Notes under the pieces: model-generated
What the model saw: only the letters and a program-made list of their open reading frames with translations
Databases searched by the model: none
Told to the model about the DNA's origin: nothing
Shown: positions 23,786 through 31,738 of the stretch, piece after piece
Layout: each line of letters opens with the position of its first letter
Numbering within the stretch: position 1 is the first letter of the stretch
Virus record (IMG/VR): IMGVR_UViG_3300033182_000753
Location: 1 to 44,978 of that record
Reading direction: 5' to 3' (one strand)
DNA length: 44,978 nt
Source: a virus
Position numbers and translations under genes: made by a program

Positions 23786-24254
23786 AGACAAATCCTGCCC
23801 ACTGTTTATGTTCTTGTAAGAACGAGACCGAAAGGCCATGTTCACGGCCATGGGCTTCGATTTCCCATGGTTGTTCAAAGTAATCCATCTTGTCGTGGTC
23901 AATCTTTTGTTTGTGCCAACGAGTCAAATTGGGATGTCGATCATACGAGTACATCTCGCCACGAGCCCACTGTTTAATGTGAACCATTTCGTGACAGATG
24001 ACACGTAAGAATTCTTGTAGATCGTCCATTGTGTCGACTCGAATAGTATAGTCTTTCGGTCGAACAACTGCATCTACATATTCGTAGATAACGTCTGCGT
24101 GTATGCCTTCGTTTTCGACTAAGTCCTTGACGCCGACAACGGTGATCTGCAGATCTTTGATACGAGGCATAAGTTTTTTGACACAGAAAGGAATAAGATC
24201 CCGAGCTAGCTTGCGCTGGACAGGAGTAAGCTTTTTGGTGTATACTGTTGTCAT
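23721..24254 (-). CDS. HExxH metallopeptidase-like protein (SprT-type)
   Basis: 177 residues, no signal peptide, so cytoplasmic. ICHEMVHIKQW (H88, E89, H92) is the zinc site, and FEQPWEIEAHGREHG supplies a downstream Glu/His. The overall plan (helical, single HExxH with 'E-A-H' later) resembles SprT-like or IrrE-like minigluzincins seen in phages. Substrate unknown. First gene after the promoter at 24277-24305; GGAGATTGT as RBS. Confidence 0.7.
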   Translation of the reverse strand: MTTVYTKKLTPVQRKLARDLIPFCVKKLMPRIKDLQITVVGVKDLVENEGIHADVIYEYVDAVVRPKDYTIRVDTMDDLQEFLRVICHEMVHIKQWARGEMYSYDRHPNLTRWHKQKIDHDKMDYFEQPWEIEAHGREHGLSVSFLQEHKQWAGFVYGIIEDYKMQRPKQMVLDPRW

Positions 24255-24276
24255 ACAATCTCCAAATTACATGCCC

Positions 24277-24305
24277 ATTCTACTATAGGGGGCTTCATTT
24301 GTACA
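24277..24305 (-). promoter_or_regulatory. Promoter candidate for the 16.2-24.3 kb unit
   Basis: TGTAC (24305-24301), 18-nt spacer, TAGAAT (24282-24277) followed by GGG, about 23 nt before the start codon of the HExxH gene and after regA. The rest of the 24255-24346 gap holds no gene. Confidence 0.7.
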
Positions 24306-24346
24306 TGTCGACAAGTAACAATTTTTTTCATAAGAAAATCAATAAC

Positions 24347-24745
24347 TTACTTCTTCTTGTTCCCAATGTTATACTTGGCCACCAGTTCCCAGTCGTTCTT
24401 GTCCTTATGGGCAATGATCTTGATCTGATTCATGGGGGCTGCTGGATCTTCGATGCTTTCTTCGTTTACGACTGAAATGAGATTCCAATCGGACAGAAGT
24501 TTAGTAATTGTATTGCGTCTACCTTGGTCCTCTTCAGAAAAGTTTGTAGGCTTGCCATCAAGGGCAAACAATTCTTTGAAGTGAACGATGTAATACTTGC
24601 CACGCTTATGAAGGATATGACATGATTGATAAAGTTTCTTTTCTTTGGGAGATGCAATACCGATACGTGTAAGTGTTTCACGTACCTTGAGGAAATCGTC
24701 ATGACTCTGGAGGGTAACTTCAACTAGAGATTCTACCGCACTCAT
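24347..24745 (-). CDS. regA: RegA-like translational repressor
   Basis: RNA-binding protein that blocks translation of early messages at their start sites. The 132 residues match T4 RegA (122) closely: VEVTLQSHDDFLKVRETLTRIGIA, KLYQSCHILHKRGKYYIVHFKELFALDG, and the C-terminal WELVAKYNIGN. It follows gp62 by two nucleotides, the same order 45-44-62-regA as T4. It probably regulates the clamp and clamp-loader genes. Confidence 0.95.
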   Translation of the reverse strand: MSAVESLVEVTLQSHDDFLKVRETLTRIGIASPKEKKLYQSCHILHKRGKYYIVHFKELFALDGKPTNFSEEDQGRRNTITKLLSDWNLISVVNEESIEDPAAPMNQIKIIAHKDKNDWELVAKYNIGNKKK

Positions 24746-24747
24746 AC

Positions 24748-25137
24748 TTAACCACCTTTTTCTAATTTTTCTTTTATTCTTGTTATTTGCTCATCAGACA
24801 GGATAGTTAGTGCTTGTGCTGCTCTCTCATTGCTATAGCCATAGAACTCTGCAACTGCTTCAACGTCACTGTCTTGCTCTTTCTTAAACCACTTCGAGAA
24901 TCTTTTACGTGGTCTTACAATATTTATAAGAAACTCGTATTGAAGTTTGTGGTCGAGATCATGATGTATATTCATCTCATTTGCAATAGTAACAGTGTCT
25001 TGAAAGTATGATAGTCCGCGATTGACGATGAAGGCATTATAGTCTTTCTCAGCGAGATTATCATTGTCAGTATCTCGCATCATATTTTTCTTTGTGACGT
25101 TGATAGAGTTAAGATAGTCAAATGGACTCGTCGCCAT
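24748..25137 (-). CDS. 62: gp62-like clamp-loader small subunit
   Basis: Partner of gp44 in loading the gp45 clamp. 129 residues, shorter than T4 gp62 (187) but of the size of marine T4-like versions. Recognisable blocks: AEKDYNAFIVNRGLSYFQDTV, YEFLINIVRPRKRFSKWFK, and a C-terminal ALTILSDEQITRIKEKLEKGG. Position between gp44 and regA supports it. Confidence 0.9.
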   Translation of the reverse strand: MATSPFDYLNSINVTKKNMMRDTDNDNLAEKDYNAFIVNRGLSYFQDTVTIANEMNIHHDLDHKLQYEFLINIVRPRKRFSKWFKKEQDSDVEAVAEFYGYSNERAAQALTILSDEQITRIKEKLEKGG

Positions 25138-25297
25138 AATGAGCCTCCGTTTTCTCTTGTATAATATCCATCAACTTCTCACATTCTTCACAGACATCGA
25201 ACGCATACTCGCCTACATATATTACAGCTGGTTCTTCTGGCAGTACATTACTACAGTTCGGTGTTTGACATTTTCTCTTAGGCTTTCTCTTAAACAT
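25118..25297 (-). CDS. Small four-cysteine zinc-ribbon protein
   Basis: 59 residues from ATG 25297, whose TGATG overlap with the upstream small gene decides the start. CQTPNC and CEEC pairs about 27 residues apart suggest a zinc ribbon; basic N-terminus (MFKRKPKRKC). Lies between the clamp-loader subunit genes. Function unknown. Confidence 0.6.
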   Translation of the reverse strand: MFKRKPKRKCQTPNCSNVLPEEPAVIYVGEYAFDVCEECEKLMDIIQEKTEAHYGDESI

Positions 25298-25455
25298 CAC
25301 CACCATCCTAAATTATGACCATTATGTATGATTATCATGAAACAGGTAAACACATGGAGGAGCCACCAGAACGTCCTGATGATAGCTACAGCATCTGCTT
25401 GCGAATCTGTTTCGCCTACTTTTTCACCAAGTGATTTGGCCCAAATTCTCCACAT
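25297..25455 (-). CDS. Small membrane protein between gp44 and gp62
   Basis: 52 residues: MWRIWAKSLGEKVGETDSQADAVAIIRTF, then a membrane segment (WWLLHVFTCFMIII). Start overlaps the gp44 stop (TAATG) and the stop overlaps the next start (TGATG). This exact fit supports both it and the gp44 C-terminal frame. It resembles small proteins seen at this place in marine T4-like phages; role unknown. Confidence 0.65.
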   Translation of the reverse strand: MWRIWAKSLGEKVGETDSQADAVAIIRTFWWLLHVFTCFMIIIHNGHNLGWW

Positions 25456-26393
25456 TACGAGAACTCACAGTTGACCATAATCTCGGTGAGACATGCAGTC
25501 ATGTTGATCTCATGATCAGCAACGAATGCATCCTTGTATTGATAATCGGCGAGGATGAGAACGAGTTGAGGTACACTACCAGGTTTCATGAAGTCAGAAC
25601 ACTTGTTATAGATCTGACGGAAGATGGTAGCTGCTTCTACGTCTGAGTTGTCTGCGACCCACTTTCTGACGGTGGTAAAGTCTTTGTCTCGTAAAGCTCC
25701 AACAAGATTTTGTAGTGTAGTCTCGTGTAGATCTCGGAGGACGCCATATCAAAAAAAAACAATAGCAGAGTATCGCTGTAGTTCATTCAGAATCCTTCGA
25801 TTATCTGGGAAGTATTTACTAATTACCTCGGCAACTGCTTTCTGATCGAAGTCGACATTCTCTGTATTGAGGATATTGATGACACGTTTAAAGAGTTGAG
25901 CTGCCATATCTGGCTTGTCTTCTTTGGCGATCTTGAACTCGATCACACTGCATCGAGAGTGAAGAGGTTCAATGATCTTGTTCTTGAAGTTACAAGTTAG
26001 AATAAAGCCACAATTCTTGGAGTATTCTTCCATGAAGTTGCGAAGTGCTGGTTGTGTGGAGTTTGGATTGAGATAGTCTGCTTCGTCGAGAATGACGTAC
26101 TTACGACCACCACTGAGTGAGACTGATGAAGCAAACTGTTGTATCTCTACACGAAGTGTATCGATGTTGCCATTCATCGAGCCATTGATAACGATGTAGT
26201 CGCAGTTGAGTTCTTCGAGCATTGCTCGAGCGACTGTTGTCTTACCTACACCAGGACCACCAGTGAGGATAAGGTTTGGAATATTCTTTTGATCGACAAA
26301 CTGTTGAAATGTTTTCTTCAGATCATCGGGTAAAATTGTATCACTTACGGTCTTCGGTCTGTGTGCCTCGACCCATAAAAAATCATCACGCAT
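25455..26393 (-). pseudogene. 44: gp44-like clamp-loader large subunit, interrupted by in-frame TGA
   Basis: AAA+ ATPase that opens and loads gp45. Walker A GGPGVGKTT (45-53), Walker B YVILDEADYLN, sensor-1 FILTCNFKNKI, then the RRILNELQRYSA helix. Codon 215 is TGA (25751-25749), directly after a T9 run. The same frame continues for 97 more residues that are clearly the gp44 C-terminal domain (VRKWVADNSD, FVADHEINMTACLTEIMVNCEF), ending TAA at 25457-25455. Total length (312) fits the family. Because gp44 is essential, compensating homopolymer errors, recoding, or a split protein are the options; see findings. The 214-residue N-terminal product is 25749-26393. Confidence 0.9.
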
Positions 26394-26419
26394 ATATCAC
26401 CTACTATCATAAAATAAAA

Positions 26420-26455
26420 TGGCCAATCGCCCCGTTCCCTTCGCTCATTTGGCCG
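26420..26455 (-). other. Hairpin in the leader of gp44
   Basis: GGCCAA/TTGGCC (6 bp, about 22-nt loop) followed on the minus strand by ATTTTATTTTATG. It could attenuate transcription between the clamp and the clamp-loader genes or act as an RNA element. No gene lies in the 26394-26492 gap. Confidence 0.35.
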
Positions 26456-26492
26456 ACACGTCAAGCTGTTCCGTGCCCCCTTTTTGATCGTA

Positions 26493-27149
26493 TTACTCGA
26501 AGGTCGAATTAGCTTCGAGGCTGATCCAATACTCTACATCGTCGGACACAAAGTGAGAAATGCCCTTCGAGGAAAGACTTACCGTGTAGGAGGACGGCAA
26601 GATCTTAACGTTTTCTGTTTTGAAAACTGCGGTAAAGGTACGATCGGTTGTTCCAACTTCGATGTCGTATTTATCAGAAGATGGATTCTTTGTGTCAGTT
26701 GCACGAAGGATAACCTTTCCGTCTTCGCCAACGACTACAAGATCGGGGAATGACATGACGCCAAGTGCTTTCATAATCTCAGCAAAGTTTTCTTGCTTGA
26801 GTTCGAACACTACATCAGGATCTTCCAACACAATCTCTCGATCTGGAGGTGTGATAATGGTAGAAGGATCGGCAAATGTATAGCTGACCTTTCGACCAGG
26901 TGATGCGATGTTAACCATACGCTCTTCGATCTGATATTCAGGATCTTCGAACAATGATACAACACCGAGAAAACGAGACAAATCATAGATGGCAAAAGTC
27001 GAAGGAATAACATCTTCGAGTTTGGCTTTGGCCATCATCGTCTTGTTTGGTGAGATAGTCTTCAAATTCATGCCTTCAGAGAACTGAATAGATGGGTTGA
27101 TAGACGCAAAGTTTTTGAGTACTTGAATAGTACGTGCATTAAGTTTCAT
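26493..27149 (-). CDS. 45: gp45 sliding clamp
   Basis: Trimeric DNA clamp for polymerase and for late transcription activation with gp55/gp33. 218 residues (T4: 228), beginning MKLNARTIQVLKNFASINPSIQF, typical of T4-like clamps, with AIYDLSRFLGVVSLF and the C-terminal ISHFVSDDVEYWISLEANS strands. It directly follows a glycosyltransferase gene and precedes gp44 after a 99-nt gap containing a hairpin. Confidence 0.94.
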   Translation of the reverse strand: MKLNARTIQVLKNFASINPSIQFSEGMNLKTISPNKTMMAKAKLEDVIPSTFAIYDLSRFLGVVSLFEDPEYQIEERMVNIASPGRKVSYTFADPSTIITPPDREIVLEDPDVVFELKQENFAEIMKALGVMSFPDLVVVGEDGKVILRATDTKNPSSDKYDIEVGTTDRTFTAVFKTENVKILPSSYTVSLSSKGISHFVSDDVEYWISLEANSTFE

Positions 27150-27160
27150 AATATAGTTTC

Positions 27161-28123
27161 CTACTTTTTCTTACCAAGTTTTTTGGGATCTGCTGTTGCT
27201 GATGCACCGATAGAAGCAATGTGTGCAAGAGAACCGCCAAATGTATAAGAACCGACATGTTTCAGTTGAATCCATGGACACATCCATACTTTCCTTCCCA
27301 TACGTCTTACATTATAACAAAACATGTAATCTTCGGACAAATATCGATTCGAATATGTTTCAGTATGAATGCCTGTCGTCTTATCGGACAAGAACTCAAT
27401 TACATCATCTTTGGACGCATCAGGATTTTTATCATAGAATGCAGTGATTTCATTCATTAAGTTTTGTGATTTATCGTCAATCAATGCATCGAAGTATGCC
27501 ATGATTTCGCGGCTACCATCAAAATTAGTAGTACGTACATGATCTGGCTTGTAATAGAACTGGGGATACTTTTCAGCATACTCTTCGAAGACACGCTTTT
27601 GAATCAACATAAAACCAGTACCACCTTCGGCTACTTCAGCCGGTTCGCTGATCTTAATAGCTTTCGATTTGACTGGATTGAAGACGTAATCACCTACATA
27701 ATTTTCAAGAGTGTTTGGATTTTCATCTGCCACACCTTGATTGACGGCCTGTGTAATTTTTTCCCAAGAAATTGTTTTCTTTGGATATGGACCACAGAGC
27801 ACATCATATTCGTCTGCATTTTGTATTGACAGCCCCAACATAGCGATGACATCATCCGATTTAAAACCAATATCAGAGTCTACAAACAATAAGTGCGTGC
27901 AATCAGAACGCATAAACTCGTCAACACAATAGTTACGTGCTCGAGTAATCAGTGACTCGTTAAACAAGTAATAAAATTGCAATGGAATTCCATACTTTGC
28001 CATCTTAGCAGATAGATCAGCCATTGCTCGTGTGTACATACCAGAGCATTGAGCTCCATACATTGGAGTAGCAATAAACAATTTATGTTTACGCAAATCT
28101 TCAACTGGAACGTTGATTTCCAT
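27161..28123 (-). CDS. GT2-like glycosyltransferase
   Basis: 320 residues. KLFIATPMYGAQCSGMYTRAM begins the nucleotide-sugar binding fold; HLLFVDSDIGF carries the DxD metal site (82-84). AEGGTGFMLIQKRVFEEY and SEDYMFCYNVRRMGRKVW (the ED acceptor-base region) follow in GT-A order. Target is unknown; DNA bases, virion or host glycans are all possible. First gene after the promoter at 28145-28173, with GAGGA as RBS. Confidence 0.8.
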   Translation of the reverse strand: MEINVPVEDLRKHKLFIATPMYGAQCSGMYTRAMADLSAKMAKYGIPLQFYYLFNESLITRARNYCVDEFMRSDCTHLLFVDSDIGFKSDDVIAMLGLSIQNADEYDVLCGPYPKKTISWEKITQAVNQGVADENPNTLENYVGDYVFNPVKSKAIKISEPAEVAEGGTGFMLIQKRVFEEYAEKYPQFYYKPDHVRTTNFDGSREIMAYFDALIDDKSQNLMNEITAFYDKNPDASKDDVIEFLSDKTTGIHTETYSNRYLSEDYMFCYNVRRMGRKVWMCPWIQLKHVGSYTFGGSLAHIASIGASATADPKKLGKKK

Positions 28124-28144
28124 AATATATCCTCACTTTAAAAT

Positions 28145-28173
28145 ATCCTACCATAAAATTGCGGGTTTGTAAA
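28145..28173 (-). promoter_or_regulatory. Promoter candidate for the glycosyltransferase-45-44-62-regA unit
   Basis: TTTAC (28173-28169, as GTTTAC), 18-nt spacer, TAGGAT (28150-28145). It shares the stretch TTTTATGGTAG with the gp43 promoter candidate. Confidence 0.6.
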
Positions 28174-29268
28174 CTAGAAAAATGCTTCGAGGGAATTTAC
28201 TTGTTTTTTCCCTTCGGGTATTGGTGTGTAGTCAATGATTGGTGCGTGGCTATACTCGTATCCTTGCCAATGTGGATACCATCGACGAGAAAGGTGTACG
28301 GACTGGGGTTTTTCCATATATTCAAAGTCTAACTCACCTTCATTATTTATCATCTCTCCTACCCATTCGTACAAAGAAACAGCATTCGAATTATATAGTC
28401 TCAACTCTTCTCTAAAGATTTTACGAATAGCATTACGAGATACCCAATCGCCACAAAATGGCGCGCCTTTATGCCATCCAGTTTTTGGTATTTTGCGACT
28501 AGGATTTTCGATAGGTAATAGTTCATAGAGTTTGACATTTGCACCATACGTTTCACACACCGCTCGAGCTTGTTCTATGTACTTACGAGCAAGTTCTTTT
28601 GCAGCTTGTTCAGGATTGTCTTGTCGACAGAGATGATGTCTTACGTCGATGTTGCCAAAATAAAATTCGATATCTGTGTATGAACCTTGTGGAATAAAAC
28701 TATGTAAGCCTTCTTTCAATGCGCCATGCAATGTTTTAAATGGTATTGAGATGTTTTTCCAACCAGGACGATACATACAAATAGCATGACTATCACCAAT
28801 TGCAATCTTTTTATGAGGTACAATTTTATTAGTATCTACAGTTTCTGCTTCTGTGCAGATACGCTTAAGATTATCCCAATCTACTTCATTCCATTCGGGA
28901 TCATACCACTGTCCTTTCTCTTTTGCTTTGTCTAACTTCTCTTTCATAATGGCGTAGTAGTCAGGCATGTCAATCGCCAGAGAATACACCATGCCTTTAA
29001 ATTTTGAGAAGTTGACAAAGTTGTAGATGCCGCTATAATTTTGCAGACCACCAAATAGATTCAGTGAACCACCCCAGTCATTGCCATGATACACAAAGAG
29101 TGCACCGTAGTCATCCCAATTTTCTTTGTACAAGTGACCAGACATACATACGTCTGCATTGTATCCTACTTCGTTGAGTTGACTGGCATAGATGACACCT
29201 TGTGCGGCGCGATGACTGTCCATAGATTTGGACATTACGTTGAACGGACATGCAACTAAGCTGCGCAT
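28174..29268 (-). CDS. SGNH-like hypothetical protein
   Basis: 364 residues from ATG 29268 (GGGAG upstream). An IAIGDSHAICMYRPG segment looks like the GDSx block of SGNH hydrolases, and IEFYFGNIDVRHHLCR may be the block with the downstream His/Asn. The N-terminal part (RSLVACPFNVMSKS, LFVYHGNDWGGSLNLFGG) could be another Rossmann-like domain. Family uncertain, function unknown. Under its own promoter candidate. Confidence 0.5.
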   Translation of the reverse strand: MRSLVACPFNVMSKSMDSHRAAQGVIYASQLNEVGYNADVCMSGHLYKENWDDYGALFVYHGNDWGGSLNLFGGLQNYSGIYNFVNFSKFKGMVYSLAIDMPDYYAIMKEKLDKAKEKGQWYDPEWNEVDWDNLKRICTEAETVDTNKIVPHKKIAIGDSHAICMYRPGWKNISIPFKTLHGALKEGLHSFIPQGSYTDIEFYFGNIDVRHHLCRQDNPEQAAKELARKYIEQARAVCETYGANVKLYELLPIENPSRKIPKTGWHKGAPFCGDWVSRNAIRKIFREELRLYNSNAVSLYEWVGEMINNEGELDFEYMEKPQSVHLSRRWYPHWQGYEYSHAPIIDYTPIPEGKKQVNSLEAFF

Positions 29269-29297
29269 TGATCTTTCTCCCACTGCGATATGAATCT

Positions 29298-29326
29298 ATT
29301 CTATCAAGAAACAGACTTTATGTACA
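29298..29326 (-). promoter_or_regulatory. Promoter candidate for the SGNH-like gene
   Basis: TGTAC (29326-29322), 18-nt spacer, TAGAAT (29303-29298). It overlaps the last codons of the upstream 60-residue gene. Confidence 0.65.
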
Positions 29327-29486
29327 TACGTCTTGCATAATTATCGATTTGATCTTCATTAATAAATCCATGTTCAAATAGATAGTTGGCTTTATTTCTG
29401 AACTCTTTTTGCTGAGTTATTGGCAAGCTTTCCCAAGACATAGCCTTCACCGGGACATTCTTTTGATCGTTTATTATTTGTTCCAT
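29304..29486 (-). CDS. Small hypothetical protein
   Basis: 60 residues from ATG 29486. SWESLPITQQKEFRNKANYLFEHGFI is a pattern I associate with small conserved phage proteins; function unknown. It overlaps, in another frame, the homing-endonuclease C-terminal remnant at 29392-29589. Confidence 0.5.
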   Translation of the reverse strand: MEQIINDQKNVPVKAMSWESLPITQQKEFRNKANYLFEHGFINEDQIDNYARRMYIKSVS

Positions 29487-29589
29487 TGTTCCACCATTTT
29501 GAACCAGCATGATTTGGATATGATCCTAATCTTCCTTCTTCATGCATTTTTCTAGTAGCTTCACTAATTTTCTTTTTATGTTCTTCACT
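29392..29589 (-). pseudogene. C-terminal remnant of a homing endonuclease
   Basis: 65 codons without a start, in frame with and directly after the stop of the upstream nuclease-like gene. SEEHKKKISEATRKMHEEGRLG followed by KWWNNGTNNKRSKECPGEGY is the tail seen in phage HNH/GIY-YIG homing endonucleases (NUMOD-like repeat plus a W-W-N-x-G...KxCPGEGW motif). It reads as the cut-off end of an older endonuclease gene. Confidence 0.6.
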
Positions 29590-30672
29590 TTAATGTCCTT
29601 TCATCTTATAATCACACATCACATGAGATGGAAATGTTCCACCTTGCTTGTTTCTAATATTCACTTTGAAAGTAAACATTGGAGTATCAATCTCAACGTC
29701 TACTCTCTTTGCAGAGCCGCCAACTGGATATTGAACGATAACCTTTCTAGGTGTCACACCATGCAGCACAGTATTCTTATCTAGATACTCTGTAATAACA
29801 CTATCTTGGTTCAGTGACTTAGCATGAACGAGATAATATCCGTAACCAACGCCAGTAGCTAAGAAGTTCTTTAGCTTGTTTTTATCGATTCTATTAGTTA
29901 CGTTATCTAATTTTTTAGGTGCGTTTCTTTTTTCTGTACCGCCTTTATAAGAAGCAAACACTTGAGCAAAAGTATCTGGATCGATACCTAGCGTTTCTAA
30001 TAGAGCAATACCATGCTTATTCTTAACTGTACCTGCTTGCAGCTCTCTCGGTACAAATATTTTAGTAACACCAGCGTTAAAGAATGTAACAGTGCCACCC
30101 ATTTTAAGAGACAAGTGATGAGGTTTACCATCAGTTTTTACTGTTACGTCTGTTACTGTTGCACCAATGTCAGCGATAGTTGGCTTCATAATGTAAGGCT
30201 TATTGCCTTGGAAGCCGAGAGACCTCTTCTGATTAAGAGCTCCCATATCAATAATCTCAATCTCTTTTGCTTTGCTTAACACCTTTTTAATAAATGGTGT
30301 CATAAAAGTCTTATATTTGTAATCGGCATCTTCACTTCGGGTCTTAACATAATGTCCGAGGTCGCGAGATAAAAATTTCTCAAAAGCAATACCTCGGTTA
30401 CCAGCACCAGCATTACCTCTGGAACCGTTACCGAAAGAAATTTTTGTGTTTGTTTTTGCTGCTAGGTCTTTGAGCTTATCGTCGTCTATATCTGCTTGAA
30501 GGCTGCGATGAATTTTAACGTTTACAGATCTTCCAGAATCTATAGCTATAGGATCTTTCATATCCTTAGAAATGTCTTGAATTAGATCATACAACTTTGC
30601 CAAGTCTTTCTTATTAGTAAACGAGCTGTCTAAAATGCTCTGTTTATTATCAGGGACAAAATTGTATGCCAT
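29590..30672 (-). CDS. Putative PD-(D/E)XK-like nuclease
   Basis: 360 residues. A core GNRGIAFEKFLSRDL (Glu), IADIGATVTDVTVKTDGKPHHLSLKMGG (Asp ... S-L-K) fits the E-D-xK layout of PD-(D/E)XK nucleases by eye. The last residues, CDYKMKGH, run into the homing-endonuclease remnant and look like a captured end. It starts with AGAGG upstream, just after the HNH gene, and has a TATAAATA motif at 30705-30698. It appears to have been inserted into an older endonuclease gene. Confidence 0.5.
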   Translation of the reverse strand: MAYNFVPDNKQSILDSSFTNKKDLAKLYDLIQDISKDMKDPIAIDSGRSVNVKIHRSLQADIDDDKLKDLAAKTNTKISFGNGSRGNAGAGNRGIAFEKFLSRDLGHYVKTRSEDADYKYKTFMTPFIKKVLSKAKEIEIIDMGALNQKRSLGFQGNKPYIMKPTIADIGATVTDVTVKTDGKPHHLSLKMGGTVTFFNAGVTKIFVPRELQAGTVKNKHGIALLETLGIDPDTFAQVFASYKGGTEKRNAPKKLDNVTNRIDKNKLKNFLATGVGYGYYLVHAKSLNQDSVITEYLDKNTVLHGVTPRKVIVQYPVGGSAKRVDVEIDTPMFTFKVNIRNKQGGTFPSHVMCDYKMKGH

Positions 30673-30684
30673 TGTTAAATACCT

Positions 30685-30939
30685 CTAAAGGTCTGTATAT
30701 TTATATTCCTCCCAAGTCGACCATTTAGCAGAGCGAGACCTATTTACTACAGTCGATGTACCAACACCGTGCGCTGCAGCATGTTCTTCAACGGTAAGTT
30801 CAACTAGATTTGATGAATCGTCTGTTCCGCCTGCATGTTTAGGTATTTTATGATGCAGATGTGTCTTTTTCCCATGGTCTGTATGAGTCGATTCTGTCGT
30901 ATATTGTTTCGTCCTGTAATACGGGTTCCGTCCCGACAT
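30685..30939 (-). CDS. Short HNH homing endonuclease
   Basis: 84 residues. LHHKIPKHAGGTDDSSNLVELTVEEHAAAH is the HNH metal-binding fold (HH...N...H). It passes at once into GVGTSTVVNRSRSAKWSTWEEY, a DNA-binding NUMOD-type tail. The usual long middle is missing, so it is either a minimal enzyme or an internally deleted one. It overlaps the PLP-enzyme 3' end by 92 nt, suggesting insertion there. A TATAAATA motif lies at 30983-30976. Confidence 0.75.
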   Translation of the reverse strand: MSGRNPYYRTKQYTTESTHTDHGKKTHLHHKIPKHAGGTDDSSNLVELTVEEHAAAHGVGTSTVVNRSRSAKWSTWEEYKYTDL

Positions 30940-31738
30940 TCCACATTAGAACGTCTTTATGTTTGGCTTCTTCCTTATTTATAAAACGCCACACTTTACC
31001 ATCATACGTATCAATAGTTGGAAATGGTGGTAGGAACTCAGGTTTTTCAGGAGTCGTAAAAGGAAACGGATGACTTATAACTTCAGCTCGACCTAACTCG
31101 CCGGCTTTAAGATTCCGAGCAACAGCAACGCAACGGAAGGTAGCATTGGGCCATGCAATCTGAAGAGCTCTTGTAAGAACACCAGTAGAGATAGCGACGT
31201 ATACGATTTCGGGCTCAGGAATCTTACTAGCCGCGTATACGATTCCCGCAGTGGCGAGTTCGTGTTTGAGTCCGAGGGGGATGAAGTACGCGCCAGTTCG
31301 TTCAGCATATTCTTTTGCCTTTTTATTGAGGTTGGGCATCGCAGCGATACGATGAAATTCTACATCAGCACCACGCTCAATACAACAAGCTTGATGCAAT
31401 GATACTCGTTTTGAAGAAGGCATAAACAACGTTACCTTCTTATTATGATGCTTTGCTACATCGAGAAGAGATACACCAGCAAGGCCAGTTCGAGGCTGAC
31501 AATACACAAGATGATCATTGGGAATCCGAGCAGCGAGAAGATCTCCTGCTCTTGTTTTTGTTCCAATGGTAAGATCATCCCTGACCACTCGCACACCATT
31601 GTGTTCTTTGACAATTGGGTCAGGATTGTATGGTGTCCATCCATCACATAATTCCAAGTAGTAGTCTTTTGCTGCCTCGTAACCAAACAGACCTACATCC
31701 TTATTTACTCCATCAATTACGTGGTTGTTGTGAGCCAT
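30848..31738 (-). CDS. PLP-dependent enzyme, ACC-deaminase/D-cysteine-desulfhydrase-like
   Basis: 296 residues from ATG 31738 (GAGAAG upstream). VVRDDLTIGTKTRAGDLLAA resembles the cofactor-lysine loop of fold-type II PLP enzymes (K61; compare GNKxRKLE in ACC deaminases). CQPRTGLAGVSLLDVAKHHNKKVTLFMP would be the Ser/Asn-rich phosphate and substrate loop, and VYVAISTGVLTRALQIAW the Gly/Ser loop near the end. Substrate unknown. PLP enzymes occur in known phage base-hypermodification clusters, and its neighbours make that role attractive (inference). Confidence 0.6.
   Translation of the reverse strand: MAHNNHVIDGVNKDVGLFGYEAAKDYYLELCDGWTPYNPDPIVKEHNGVRVVRDDLTIGTKTRAGDLLAARIPNDHLVYCQPRTGLAGVSLLDVAKHHNKKVTLFMPSSKRVSLHQACCIERGADVEFHRIAAMPNLNKKAKEYAERTGAYFIPLGLKHELATAGIVYAASKIPEPEIVYVAISTGVLTRALQIAWPNATFRCVAVARNLKAGELGRAEVISHPFPFTTPEKPEFLPPFPTIDTYDGKVWRFINKEEAKHKDVLMWNVGTEPVLQDETIYDRIDSYRPWEKDTSAS

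Noticed and set aside
24326-24346. TAAGTTATTGATTTT after regA, similar to part of the 125-bp block
   Set aside because: Only about 14 nt match and the orientation is inverted relative to the promoter; probably chance in A/T-rich sequence.
24921-24928. TATAAATA in gp62 as a late promoter for regA
   Set aside because: It lies inside gp62 coding sequence, far from the regA start, and is at the frequency expected by chance.
25749-25751. TGA reassigned as a sense codon in this phage
   Set aside because: TGA ends many other genes here (often in ATGA overlaps) and the tmRNA tag, so general recoding is excluded.
25431-25845. Plus-strand open frames opposite gp44
   Set aside because: They are shadows of the gp44 C-terminal frame, which has clear family features; no RBS or promoter supports the plus-strand reading.
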